Positions 1-8,900 of a DNA stretch of 64,000 bases are shown piece by piece. The notes under the pieces are model-generated. The model saw only the letters and a program-made list of their open reading frames with translations. It did no database searches and had not been told where the DNA came from. Each line of letters starts with the position of its first letter. Within the stretch, counting starts at the first letter, position 1. Origin of the DNA: Burkholderia lata. GTDB taxonomy: Bacteria > Pseudomonadota > Gammaproteobacteria > Burkholderiales > Burkholderiaceae. Where the stretch lies: contig NC_007510.1 in the NCBI RefSeq assembly GCF_000012945.1, positions 1,922,001 to 1,986,000 on the forward strand, given 5' to 3'. The position numbers were made by a program, and so were the translations under genes.

Positions 1-390
1 GTGAAGAACGAGGGCTGGCACGACGGCAACCGGGTCTTGCTCGGCGATGCGTTGCGATCAGTGCATTTTTCGCTGGGCTCGGGCACGCGCATGGCGATGG
101 AGGATGCGATCGCGCTGAGCGACGGCGTATGTCGGCATCACGACGATCTGCCGGCCGTGTTCGAACACTTCGAGACAGTCCGGCGCCCGGCGTCCGAGCG
201 CTTCCAGCTGGCGGCCGCGAAGAGCCTCGACTGGTACGAGAACGTCGCCGACCGGATGCACCTGGATCCGTATGCGTTCACGTACGACTACATGCTGCGT
301 ACCGGACGCGTCACCCACGACGATCTGCAGAAGCGTGCGCCGGAATTCATCCGGCAGTACGACGCGCAGCGCGCGGAAGCGGCGAGTTGA
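1..390 (+). CDS. FAD-dependent aromatic monooxygenase, C-terminal part (cut by window edge)
   Basis: Reading frame open from the first base, so the N-terminal FAD-binding half lies outside the window. What is seen is the flavin ribityl-binding GD motif (VLLGDALRSVHFSLGSGTR) followed by AMEDAIAL, the arrangement found in the PheA/TfdB/UbiH-like hydroxylases, and in particular in salicylyl-CoA/anthraniloyl-CoA-type monooxygenases whose consensus here is GDAAHTAHFSIGSGT. The usual AAHT is replaced by ALRS. The gene lies 144 bp before an aromatic-acid-type MFS carrier on the same strand, which fits an aromatic catabolic role. The exact substrate cannot be told from the tail alone. Confidence 0.75.
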   Translation: MKNEGWHDGNRVLLGDALRSVHFSLGSGTRMAMEDAIALSDGVCRHHDDLPAVFEHFETVRRPASERFQLAAAKSLDWYENVADRMHLDPYAFTYDYMLRTGRVTHDDLQKRAPEFIRQYDAQRAEAAS

Positions 391-534
391 CCTGCCCCGC
401 GCGGTACACCTGGACCGGTAATACAAGCAGGCGGACCGCGATCACGCGGCCGTCCAGATCGTCACGAGGCGACGGAGGTTTGCGACGAATCTGCCGCAAT
501 TGAAGAAGCCTGTCAGGGTATGGAGGAGACAATC

Positions 535-1875
535 ATGGCTGCGTCGTCGGACGAGGCAGTACTTTCCGTATTCGATACACGCCCGATGGGGCGGCTGCAA
601 TGGCTTGCGTTGTCGTTGTGTGGTCTCTGCATGGTCGTCGATGGATACGACGTGCAGGCGATGGCCTATGCTGCGCCGGCCTTGATGAAGACATGGGGGA
701 TCGAGCGGACGGTGCTGGGGCCCGTGTTCAGCGCGGGGTTGCTCGGGATGTTCGCCGGGTCGCTGCTGCTCGCCGGGCTGGCGGACAGGATCGGGCGCCG
801 GCCGCTGCTCGTCGCGGCGAGCATGTGGGTGGCCGGCTGTATGGCGGTGACGGCGCATGCGGGCTCGCTCGACCAACTGATCGCGATCCGGTTCGCAGCC
901 GGTGTCGGCATGGGCGCGATCGTGCCCAATGCGATGTCGCTGGCGGGCGAGTACAGCCCGAGCCGCCTTCGCATCACGCTGATGATGGCGGTCTCGTCCG
1001 GCTACATTGCGGGCGGTGTGCTGGGCGGCGCCGTGGCCGCGTTCGTCATTGAAACCTTCGGATGGCGCGGGGTGTTCGACGTGGGAGCGTTGCTGACGGC
1101 GATACTGTCCGTGGCGATGTGGATGGTCTTGCCCGAATCGATCCAGTTTGCGCTGGCACGACGCCCGGGACGACCGCAAACGCTGCGCCTTCTTCAGCGT
1201 GCGGTGCCCAACGCGACGTTGCCGCCCGGGTTCCGTACGGAACGGCCGGATCGACAACCTGCGGTGGCGACGCTGTTCGGAGAAGGGCGAGCCGTGGCGA
1301 CGCCGCTGCTGTGGGGCGCGAACTTCGCCAACATGCTGTGCGCGTATTTCCTTGCCGCGTGGATTCCGTTGCTGATGGCCGGTAACGGCGCGTCGCCCGG
1401 TATGCCTGTGCTCGCGGGTACGGCCTTGTGGCTGGGTGGCCTGCTCGGCAACTGGCTGCTCGGATTGCTGATCGATCGCAGGGGCTACGCCGTGGTGCTG
1501 ATCGCGAACTTCGTGGCCGGCGGCATGGCCATTGCCGGGATCAGCGTGTTCCACGCTTTTCCGGTTCCTGCACTGGCTTGCATCGCATTCGCCGGCTTTT
1601 GCGTGCTCGGCGGACAATCCGGGCTCAATGCGCTGGCCGTCGTCCTTTATCCGAGCGCGGCGCGTGCGACCGGCGCTGGATGGGCGCTTGGCGTCGGGCG
1701 CCTCGGTGCGGTGCTGGGGCCCGTTGCAGGTGGATACCTGATGGCAATGACTTGGACAGCGGAGCAGACCTTGATCGCGTCCGCGTTGCCTGCAGTGGCT
1801 GCGGCAGTAGCGGTCGGCATGCTCGGTCGGCTCCGCCGGCAGGGTGCCGCATCGGTCGCTCAGACCGCAGCCTGA
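535..1875 (+). CDS. MFS transporter, aromatic acid:H+ symporter-like
   Basis: A 446-residue, twelve-helix-type hydrophobic protein. The MFS loop 2-3 signature is present (GLADRIGRRPLL, about residue 80), preceded by DGYDVQAMAYAAPAL in helix 1, which is the aspartate-containing pattern of the AAHS family (PcaK/BenK-like aromatic acid carriers). I place the start at the ATG at 535 rather than the in-frame ATG at 520, because GGAGGAG at 522-528 then serves as ribosome binding site with 6 nt spacing. Same strand as the monooxygenase fragment upstream. Aromatic acid uptake is an inference from family and context. Confidence 0.85.
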   Translation: MAASSDEAVLSVFDTRPMGRLQWLALSLCGLCMVVDGYDVQAMAYAAPALMKTWGIERTVLGPVFSAGLLGMFAGSLLLAGLADRIGRRPLLVAASMWVAGCMAVTAHAGSLDQLIAIRFAAGVGMGAIVPNAMSLAGEYSPSRLRITLMMAVSSGYIAGGVLGGAVAAFVIETFGWRGVFDVGALLTAILSVAMWMVLPESIQFALARRPGRPQTLRLLQRAVPNATLPPGFRTERPDRQPAVATLFGEGRAVATPLLWGANFANMLCAYFLAAWIPLLMAGNGASPGMPVLAGTALWLGGLLGNWLLGLLIDRRGYAVVLIANFVAGGMAIAGISVFHAFPVPALACIAFAGFCVLGGQSGLNALAVVLYPSAARATGAGWALGVGRLGAVLGPVAGGYLMAMTWTAEQTLIASALPAVAAAVAVGMLGRLRRQGAASVAQTAA

Positions 1876-1973
1876 AGCCTGCCGCGCGCAGGATCCAGGC
1901 AGTACGTCATCAAACTGCCCGGCCGTCCGACGTTCGATTCGGCGCAACCGGGCAGCGTCAGGTTTGCGGCGGC

Positions 1974-2966
1974 TCAGGCCCGAAGTCCGGCAGATTCGAT
2001 CTTGAGCAGACGATCGCCGGCATAGCTGCCAACGTACAACGCATCGCCGGCCAGCAGCGCAACCGAGGCCCCGCCTTCGAGCAGCCCCGGGCTGCCTCGA
2101 AACAGCGGTGTCGCGTCGAAAGTCGACGGATCGATGCGCGCGATCGAGAACGGCAGCTTGTCGCGGCTGATCCGCCCTTGCGCGGTTGTTCGCGCGCGCC
2201 AGTCGTCGAGATCGTCGATGCCGGTTGCGATCAGCGCGCCGCGATCGTCGAGCGTCAGGTTGTCGGCGTAAAACGGCAGCGTCGCCGTGCGCGTGATGCA
2301 CTGGCGTTCCCGGTCGTACTCGTGCACTTCGCCGCTCGTCCATGCGGCGAACCACACGAGGCGGCCGTCCGCGCCGATCTGAATGCCGTTGTTGAGCGCG
2401 GCTTCGCTGCCGGGCAGGCGCCGCCAGCCGGTTCGCGCATGCCACTCCGCGAGGTAGCCGACGCGCTCGCCGCTGAACAGGACAGTCATCGCGTCCCGGT
2501 CGCCCAGCAGCGCATGATCGAGCATCACCGTCGCGATGAAGCCGCCTTCGGGCGTGGCGACGACGTCGTTCAGCAGGCCGCCGTCGAAGGCCACCGAACC
2601 GCGCCACCAGGCTTCGTAGCCGCCGCTCCCGCGCACCAACTCGAACATCTCGACCGACTCGCGTTCGGCATGGTTGACGGCGAGCAACTGGATCCGTCCG
2701 TCCGGGCGCGTCGAAACGTGCAGGCCATGCGTGCCGAACTGCGCGGGCGCGTCGCTGTCGGGATCGCCCCAGCCTCGTTCCGGCTCCCGATGAATCGGGA
2801 TAGGGCTCGTGCGGTCGCTGGCCAGTTCGACCTGCATCAATGCCGGACCGTCCGGATTGACGAAATCGGCGGGCAGCGCGCTGACGAGCAGGTGCGTGCC
2901 GTCCGGGGTGATAGCGATGTCTTCGGGGCCGCTGAAACCTTCCAGGTAGCGATGGGGGAAATTCAT
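1974..2966 (-). CDS. SMP-30/gluconolactonase-like beta-propeller hydrolase
   Basis: A 330-residue protein with the repeated blade pattern of SMP-30/LRE/paraoxonase-type six-bladed propellers: PEDIAITPDG near residue 14, LNDVVATPEGGF near 130, LNNGIQIGADGRLVWFA near 195 and ADNLTLDDRGALIATG near 235, with acidic/Asn residues typical of the Ca-binding centre. Probably a lactonase or esterase. It starts at ATG 2966, one base overlapping the stop of the MFS gene upstream, so the two are translationally coupled. The substrate is unknown; co-transcription with an exporter and an NTF2-fold protein suggests a small-molecule pathway. Confidence 0.7.
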   Translation of the reverse strand: MNFPHRYLEGFSGPEDIAITPDGTHLLVSALPADFVNPDGPALMQVELASDRTSPIPIHREPERGWGDPDSDAPAQFGTHGLHVSTRPDGRIQLLAVNHAERESVEMFELVRGSGGYEAWWRGSVAFDGGLLNDVVATPEGGFIATVMLDHALLGDRDAMTVLFSGERVGYLAEWHARTGWRRLPGSEAALNNGIQIGADGRLVWFAAWTSGEVHEYDRERQCITRTATLPFYADNLTLDDRGALIATGIDDLDDWRARTTAQGRISRDKLPFSIARIDPSTFDATPLFRGSPGLLEGGASVALLAGDALYVGSYAGDRLLKIESAGLRA

Positions 2967-4213
2967 CAGATGGACTCTCGTTGGTTGAGACGATGGGAAG
3001 CAAGCGGGGTGGCGCGAGCCGCTGCGGCTTCCGCGCGGCTGGCGTGCGGGCCGTACAGCACGACCTTGAAGGCGATGGCGGCCAGCGCGAGCCCGGCGAG
3101 CGCGACGCCGCAGCCGACCGCGCCCTGCATGCCGAAGCGTTCGATCGCGAAGCCGCCGGCGAAGGAACCGCCGACGACGCCGAGATTGGCCGCCGTGAGA
3201 TAGAGGCTGGTGGCGAAGCTGCGGGCCTCCAGCGCGGCGGAGCGAAGCCACATCTGGCTGGCGACGAGCCCGCACGCGTGGATGCCGCCCCACAGGAGCG
3301 CGATCGGGGCCATGGCCGCCATTCGGTCTTCCGCGAACGTCCCGAGCGCCAGGTAGATGGCCGCCAGCGCGAACGGCTGCAGCAGCACGACCTTGACGAG
3401 ATGCGAATCCAGGAACCGGCCGATCATCAGGTTGCCGAGCACGCCGCCGACGCCGAGCAGCGCGAGCGTTGCACTGATCTGTCCGCCGCTCAGGCCGATT
3501 TGCCGCTTCAGGTACTCGGCCGCATAGCCGTAGACGGCGAACAGCGCGGTGAAGACCAGCACGACCGCGACGATGTTCAGCCACAGCACGGGCTTGCGCA
3601 GGATCGACAACTGGGCGCGCGCGCCGGGCGGCTCTCCGGCCACGCCGGCCGGCAGCATCAGCTGCAGACCGAGCCCGGCGGCAGCGCACACGGCGGCACA
3701 GAACAGCAGCGACGCGCGGTAGTCGGTCGCGGACGCGATCGCGCTCATCAATGGAACGCCGACGACGAGGCCGAGTGTCGTGCCGATCACGGCACGCGAT
3801 ACGGCTCGGCCGGTTTGCTCAGGCGGATACAGCGAGGTGGCGGTGGCGAGTGCGGCCGCGTAGAACATCGGGTGGAACAGCGCGGCGACGATGCGCAGCG
3901 CGAGCATCCAAGAGAACGAATCGACGAACGCGGACAGCAGGCTGCACCCTGCAAACATCGCGAGCGAGACGACCAGCACGCGCTTGTGCGGGATCCGCAC
4001 CGATACCAGGACCAGCATCGGTCCGAACAGCGCGACGGTCAGCGCGAACAGGCCGGTCAATTGCCCGGCGTGCGCGACCGACACGTGGAAGTGCTCGACG
4101 AGCGCCGGCAGAATGCCGACGACGCCGAATTCGAGCGTATACAGGCCGAAGAGGCCCAGGACGACGAAGGGCATGGCACGGGCGGGCCGTGCGTGTACAC
4201 GTGACGTACTCAT
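2966..4213 (-). CDS. MFS transporter (DHA/arabinose-efflux type)
   Basis: A 415-residue integral membrane protein with two six-helix halves. It begins near residue 15 with an unbroken hydrophobic first helix (FVVLGLFGLYTLEFGVVGIL), has the loop with RIPHKR, and no signal for another fold. The start ATG at 4213 overlaps the stop of the NTF2-fold gene by 4 bp (ATGA) and its stop overlaps the start of the SMP-30 gene by one base, so the three genes form one transcript. The sequence resembles drug- or metabolite-efflux carriers of the AraJ/YdhP group; the substrate is not predictable. Confidence 0.85.
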   Translation of the reverse strand: MSTSRVHARPARAMPFVVLGLFGLYTLEFGVVGILPALVEHFHVSVAHAGQLTGLFALTVALFGPMLVLVSVRIPHKRVLVVSLAMFAGCSLLSAFVDSFSWMLALRIVAALFHPMFYAAALATATSLYPPEQTGRAVSRAVIGTTLGLVVGVPLMSAIASATDYRASLLFCAAVCAAAGLGLQLMLPAGVAGEPPGARAQLSILRKPVLWLNIVAVVLVFTALFAVYGYAAEYLKRQIGLSGGQISATLALLGVGGVLGNLMIGRFLDSHLVKVVLLQPFALAAIYLALGTFAEDRMAAMAPIALLWGGIHACGLVASQMWLRSAALEARSFATSLYLTAANLGVVGGSFAGGFAIERFGMQGAVGCGVALAGLALAAIAFKVVLYGPHASRAEAAAARATPLASHRLNQRESI

Positions 4214-4596
4214 GCCGGCAGCGCCGTGGTCTGGTGCAGGGCGAGCCGCCACGTATCCTCTTCGCGTCGCCAGACGACGGTGAACACCGAGTGAAGGGTG
4301 CGTGGCGTGCCGCGCAGCGTGACGGCCATCCTGACGGTGCCGGTGACGAAGAAGGCCGCATCGCCGAGCGGCACGACGGAAGCGATCTCGCGATCGGCGG
4401 AGTGATAGACAGCGGCGCCGGCTTCGATGGACGAGAGATAGGACTGCTTGCTGTCGCTTAGCCCGCTCGAATGAACGAACAGGAGGTCGTCGGACAGCAG
4501 GGTGGAAAGCGTTTGAGCGTCACCCTGCAGGATGAGGTTCCAGCGGCGCGCTTCGAGCTCGGCGGCGAGTTGCTGGAGGGCGGGTTCGGTGGTCAT
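4210..4596 (-). CDS. NTF2-fold (SnoaL/DUF4440-like) protein
   Basis: A 128-residue protein with the cone-fold pattern of SnoaL/DUF4440 proteins: helix, LLSDDLLFVHSSG strand, SKQSYLSSIEAG, and the closing strands TLHSVFTVVWRREEDTWRLALHQTT. Start chosen at ATG 4596, which has an AGGA box just upstream; a longer frame to 4674 would run through the promoter gap. First gene of the NTF2-MFS-SMP30 operon divergent from the LysR gene at 4744. Such domains may be enzymes or small-molecule binders; no catalytic assignment is possible. Confidence 0.8.
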   Translation of the reverse strand: MTTEPALQQLAAELEARRWNLILQGDAQTLSTLLSDDLLFVHSSGLSDSKQSYLSSIEAGAAVYHSADREIASVVPLGDAAFFVTGTVRMAVTLRGTPRTLHSVFTVVWRREEDTWRLALHQTTALPA

Positions 4597-4707
4597 GGAA
4601 TCGTCCTGTTGGAAGAGGTGAGACGTCGTCGCACGTGCGGTGCGGGATGACAGCGAAGTTATCGCCTTTCCCAACAGGAATTAAGTACGGTAGAGTTCCC
4701 GGCTGAA

Positions 4708-4722
4708 CGGACAATCTGTCCG
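4708..4722. promoter_or_regulatory. 15-bp perfect inverted repeat between divergent operon and LysR gene
   Basis: CGGACA-ATC-TGTCCG, a perfect 6-3-6 palindrome, lies 22 bp before the LysR start and about 110 bp before the divergent NTF2-fold gene. This is the normal place for an autoregulatory LysR site, though the classical LysR core is T-N11-A and this palindrome has a different shape. Confidence 0.5.
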
Positions 4723-4743
4723 CTATTCAAGGAGCGTCGCTTC

Positions 4744-5643
4744 ATGGACAGCTTCGCGCTGAACGTTTTTGTACAGGCTGCGGATACGCGCAGTTTCGTT
4801 GCGGCCGGCCGTGTGCTCGGCATCTCCGCTTCGGGTATCGGCAAGAGCGTGACGCGGCTCGAACAGAGCCTCGGGGTACGACTGTTTCATCGCAGCACGC
4901 GCAGCGTCGCGTTGACGACGGAAGGCGCGCTATTTCTCGAACGCGCGCGGCGGATCCTCGCCGAATTCGATGCGGCGCAGGCTGAGCTTTCGGAGGCGAG
5001 CTCGGTGCCGAGAGGGCGGTTGCGGATCGGTTTGCCGATGGTGGGCGATCCGTTTTTGCCGGTGTTTTCGGCGTTTCGACAGCGCTATCCGGAGATCGAG
5101 CTCGATCTCGATTTCGACAACCGCATGGCGGACATCATCGAGGAGGGCTATGACGCGGTCGTGCGCAGCGGCGACGTCGACGATTCCCGCCTGACGGCGC
5201 GGCCGCTGGGGCGCTTCCGGATGATGCTGGTGGGGGCACCCGACTATTTCGCGCGGCGGGGCACGCCTTCGCACCCGCGCGAGCTCGTCGAACACGACTG
5301 CATCCAGTTCCGGATGCCGAACACGGGGAAGCTGCAAACGTGGCAACTGCGGTGCGACGCGGGCGACGAGCCGGAGCTGCGGCTGCCGACCGCGATTACC
5401 TGCAATACCAACGAGGCGCGCATGTACTTCGCGATCACGGGCGTCGGCATTGCGTACGCGTCGGAATTTTCCGCGAAGCAGGCGCTCGAGGCGGGGCAAC
5501 TGGTGACGGTGCTCGATGACTACACGGCCGAACAGAATACGTTCCAGTTGCTCTGGCCGTCAGGCCGTCACGTGACGCCGCGGCTGCGCGCCTTCATCGA
5601 TTTTGTCTCCGAGCACGTGCAGCTCGACAAGACTCGTTCCTGA
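4744..5643 (+). CDS. LysR-family transcriptional regulator
   Basis: A 299-residue protein with an N-terminal winged helix-turn-helix (residues 1-60, FVAAGRVLGISASGIGKSVTRLEQSLGVRLFHRSTRSV) and a periplasmic-binding-protein-like effector domain (about 90-295, PRGRLRIGLPMVGDPFLPVFSAF). Divergent to the NTF2/MFS/SMP-30 operon across a 147-bp gap that carries a palindrome, so it most likely controls that operon. The AGGAG at 4730-4734 is its ribosome binding site. Confidence 0.9.
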   Translation: MDSFALNVFVQAADTRSFVAAGRVLGISASGIGKSVTRLEQSLGVRLFHRSTRSVALTTEGALFLERARRILAEFDAAQAELSEASSVPRGRLRIGLPMVGDPFLPVFSAFRQRYPEIELDLDFDNRMADIIEEGYDAVVRSGDVDDSRLTARPLGRFRMMLVGAPDYFARRGTPSHPRELVEHDCIQFRMPNTGKLQTWQLRCDAGDEPELRLPTAITCNTNEARMYFAITGVGIAYASEFSAKQALEAGQLVTVLDDYTAEQNTFQLLWPSGRHVTPRLRAFIDFVSEHVQLDKTRS

Positions 5644-5963
5644 CGAGGACGGGGTGCGTAAGTCTAGACTGGATCTCTCTGTCAGAGTCAGATCAGTTAG
5701 TGATTGCTTGGACGCCACTTCGTCTATGGTCGTGATCGACGGCGGATTCGACCGGTCGATACAACACTCTAGAAGCTGCCTGAAAGCGGAGCAGCTCAAA
5801 CGCCTAGTGAACCCGCGCGCAGCACATGGGTGCTTTAAAATAACGCGTCTCGCACGGGCCTCTTATGGCTTGAAGTGTTCGAGCGAAGAGGCACTGCGGG
5901 TACATCCCGATAGACATTGCAGCAAACCAACCGGCTTGGGAGGCGTCGTTTAGACGACGAGGT
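5644..5963 (+). other. Intergenic stretch upstream of the STAND gene, with hairpin over the ribosome binding site
   Basis: About 320 bp without a convincing gene and visibly poorer in GC than the LysR gene. TTTAAAATAACG near 5835 is a possible promoter core. Just before the next start lies the perfect inverted repeat CGTCGT-TTAG-ACGACG (5944-5959), whose 3' arm abuts the GAGGT ribosome binding site at 5959-5963. Confidence 0.5.
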
Positions 5964-8900
5964 ATGTCGATTGATATCGTTGGGCAACTGAAATACCGAC
6001 TGCAAGATCATGTTTGTGCACTGCTAGCAGTGCTTGGGTCTGACAATGCCGGAGTCGCACTTCAGATCGAACCGAAAGATGGCGAAGATGCTCTGCTGAC
6101 GCTGTCCGATGGCGCTAATGTCAGAATTTTGGAGGTCCAGGTCAAGGGTGCGGAAGTGCGCATTACTCACGACGTGCTGGTCGACTGGCTGGCGCACTTT
6201 CCAGATCGCGACGACAGTGGTTCACTTCTAGAAAGGCTTGTCGCCGATCCAAGGAAGTCGGTGCTCTTTGTGGCCAGCGGTCGATGCAATGATGAAGTTG
6301 TGCCTCATGTCGTAGAGCTGGCTGTACATACGACGGAGGTTAAAAAAGGCTTGGTGACGATTCAAACAGAGCGCGGGATGCGGGCGAGTCTGCAGGACTA
6401 TGCCAACGCAACATCGAAGGCTGACAAAGGTCTAGCCAAAAAGCGTCGAGCACACATCGGAAAGCTGCTACCCGTCATATCGACAACTGTGCTGAAAGCA
6501 TCGCTTCAGCGAGTACTCGTTGCAGAGAGGCTCGACGAGCAGGAGATTTTGCGACGCATTCGAGACAAACTTGTATCTCGTCATCGAGTCGTTCCAGATC
6601 GTGTTGAGGAGGTAACGAGGCGCATCACAGAGATAGTCATGCGCGAGAAGCGGACCGGCGTTGATGTGCTGCCGGAAGTGAAAAAGGTCATTGCGTCTGG
6701 CGTAGCCGCAGATCCTTTGGTGGTGGCATCCTATGTTTCCAGAGGCGAGGAGAAGGCATTGCTGTCCCAACTCGCGGAAGACTCTGCACTCCTTCTCACG
6801 GGCGCCCCTCGGGTAGGTAAGAGCTTTTGCGCTCGTAGCCTCGCTTCCTTGCTGCAGAACCAAGGCTATAGCGTTAGGATTTGCTCCGACGTCGCCGAGG
6901 CGGATCGCTACTTATGCGAGCCAGTTGAGGGTAACAGAGTAGCTCTCGTAGACGACCCGTTTGGAGGGGCGCACGCCGCAGACTACGCATCTCGTGAGTT
7001 GATGCTCCTTCACGCATTGATTCCGAAACTAGGGAACGGTAGACGCCTCATCGTTTCTCAAGCCCAGGACCGGCTTCTTGAGGTCTCTCGATGCAAGTCC
7101 ATCGATCAAATCCGCATAGGCAAGTTATCGTGGGTGGAGATGGGAATTGGGAATGCAATCTTTCTAGGCGCTCTATGGGCCATGTCGGCGGACGAATATG
7201 CCGTTCCCGCAGCGTTGAAAGCTCAAGTCGCGGAGGCTATCCAGGCTGAGCAGTTGGACCTCGAGCCGGGCTGTCTCGTATATCTTGCCGCTAACCATGA
7301 TCGGTTGGATATCGCGCTCCCCCTCGAAGAGGTGGTCCGCTATGCCCGTCAGGACTCGAAGTCCCTCGGCAGTGCGCTTCGGCAGGAACTGCTCGCGCCG
7401 CTCATGAGTGCGCTTGTCGTCGCCTCAACGCCGGCCTTGCCGACTGCGGAGCCCGAGTTAGCATTCGTCTTGGATAGTGGACGGATTGATCGTCCTGGCG
7501 AATCAGATGTCCGTGCCGTCATGAGTTCGTTTGGCCAAAGCTCGACCGCCCCACCAGCGCTGCCTCCCAGCTACGTTCCCCAGCCGGTCTTGTCGGCCCG
7601 TGAAAGTGACTCGTTGGAGCAGCTCGAGCTGCGCCGGATGGTGAGCGCGATGTCTCGGCGCTATACCTTCAGCCATCCATTCTACCGGGCGAGTGCAGAG
7701 TCACTCATCGATGCAGCAACGTCTCGGTCAACGGAGGAGGCGTTGTCGCTCGTGGAGAGGGCTCTATTCACTATCGATGCTGACACGGCACGTGCGGCTG
7801 CTACGAACCTTGGCTGGATTCATCAAAATCTCGATACTCGAGAGGGCCAGCAGGGGGTAGTTGACCTTGCTATTCGTGGGCTGCACTCAATTTTCCCGGT
7901 GGTGCGTGATCTGTGCTTCGAGTTCCTCGTGAGGCGACTGGGCTCGCTGCCTGTCAAACTGCAGTCTGACGTGTCGTCGTGGGTTCGTAGCGTGACTATG
8001 ATGAAGCTTTCATATGTCGAGTGGTCGGGTGATCAACCGCGGATCCCTGCTGCGACAATTGCGAATTCGCTAGAGGTCGACGTGTTCCCGGCCGCTGTGT
8101 CTTCGGCAGAGGTCAAAGATGCGTTGGAACTCTTGAATAGCGTTCGGCCAGATCCGCTCTCAATTCGGGATGCGGCAAAGGTAGTCGCCTTTCTAGAGAA
8201 GTCGCCGGGTCAATTAACTTCGCAGATAACAGCCCGACTTCTCAGCATTGACGTGTCGATGGTCCGTGCGCCTGTTGTGCGCCTGTGGCTAAGTCAGCCT
8301 CGCAACGATGACCAACATCTGCTACAGCGTATCTTCAGCGAACAGCATCCGGCAGTTACACGGGCCGCGTATCAGGGCGTTGTGGAGGCTTGGCCTTCGT
8401 GTGATCACCGGCGCCGCGATGCTCTGACCAGCGGGCTGCGAGCGATGGCAGACTCTCCAGTTTCCGCTGCTGTTCTTATCGACCGCCTGGTAGTCATTGC
8501 CCGCGACGAGTTTGGAGGTAAGGATACCCCATGGGCACTACTTGAAGCTCTCATGCCGAGAGTTCTTCAACAGCTCCCGATCGGAGCATCCTTCAGGGAC
8601 GAGCGTCTGTATGACGTGATGGATAAAGCCATCGGAAATATCTCTCTGCAGAGCTTGTTGGAAATAGTGGATCGCTGGATAGAACTTGTTCAGCATTCCT
8701 CGCTCTCAGGCATTCCAAGCGACTATATTCTCGGGGTATCGCACATCTTGATATCCGGCGTCTCGAGCGAATCTGGGGAAAGAGCGTCACGCGTTGAAAG
8801 TCTGCTTGCTCTGCCAGGCACTGCCGCTCGAATCCGGGTTGTATCGGACCTCGTGGACGCTTGGGGTGACCTCTCAACCGAAGAGCGCACGCGTTTGCTT

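Noticed and set aside
442..3203. Very long open frames antisense to, or in other frames of, the MFS and SMP-30 genes
   Set aside because: They are typical GC-rich shadows, dominated by Arg and Ala with no domain; the MFS and SMP-30 reading frames explain the DNA.
5603..5953. 116-codon frame between LysR and the STAND gene
   Set aside because: It overlaps the LysR 3' end in another frame, has no start signal or family, and its composition is that of intergenic DNA.
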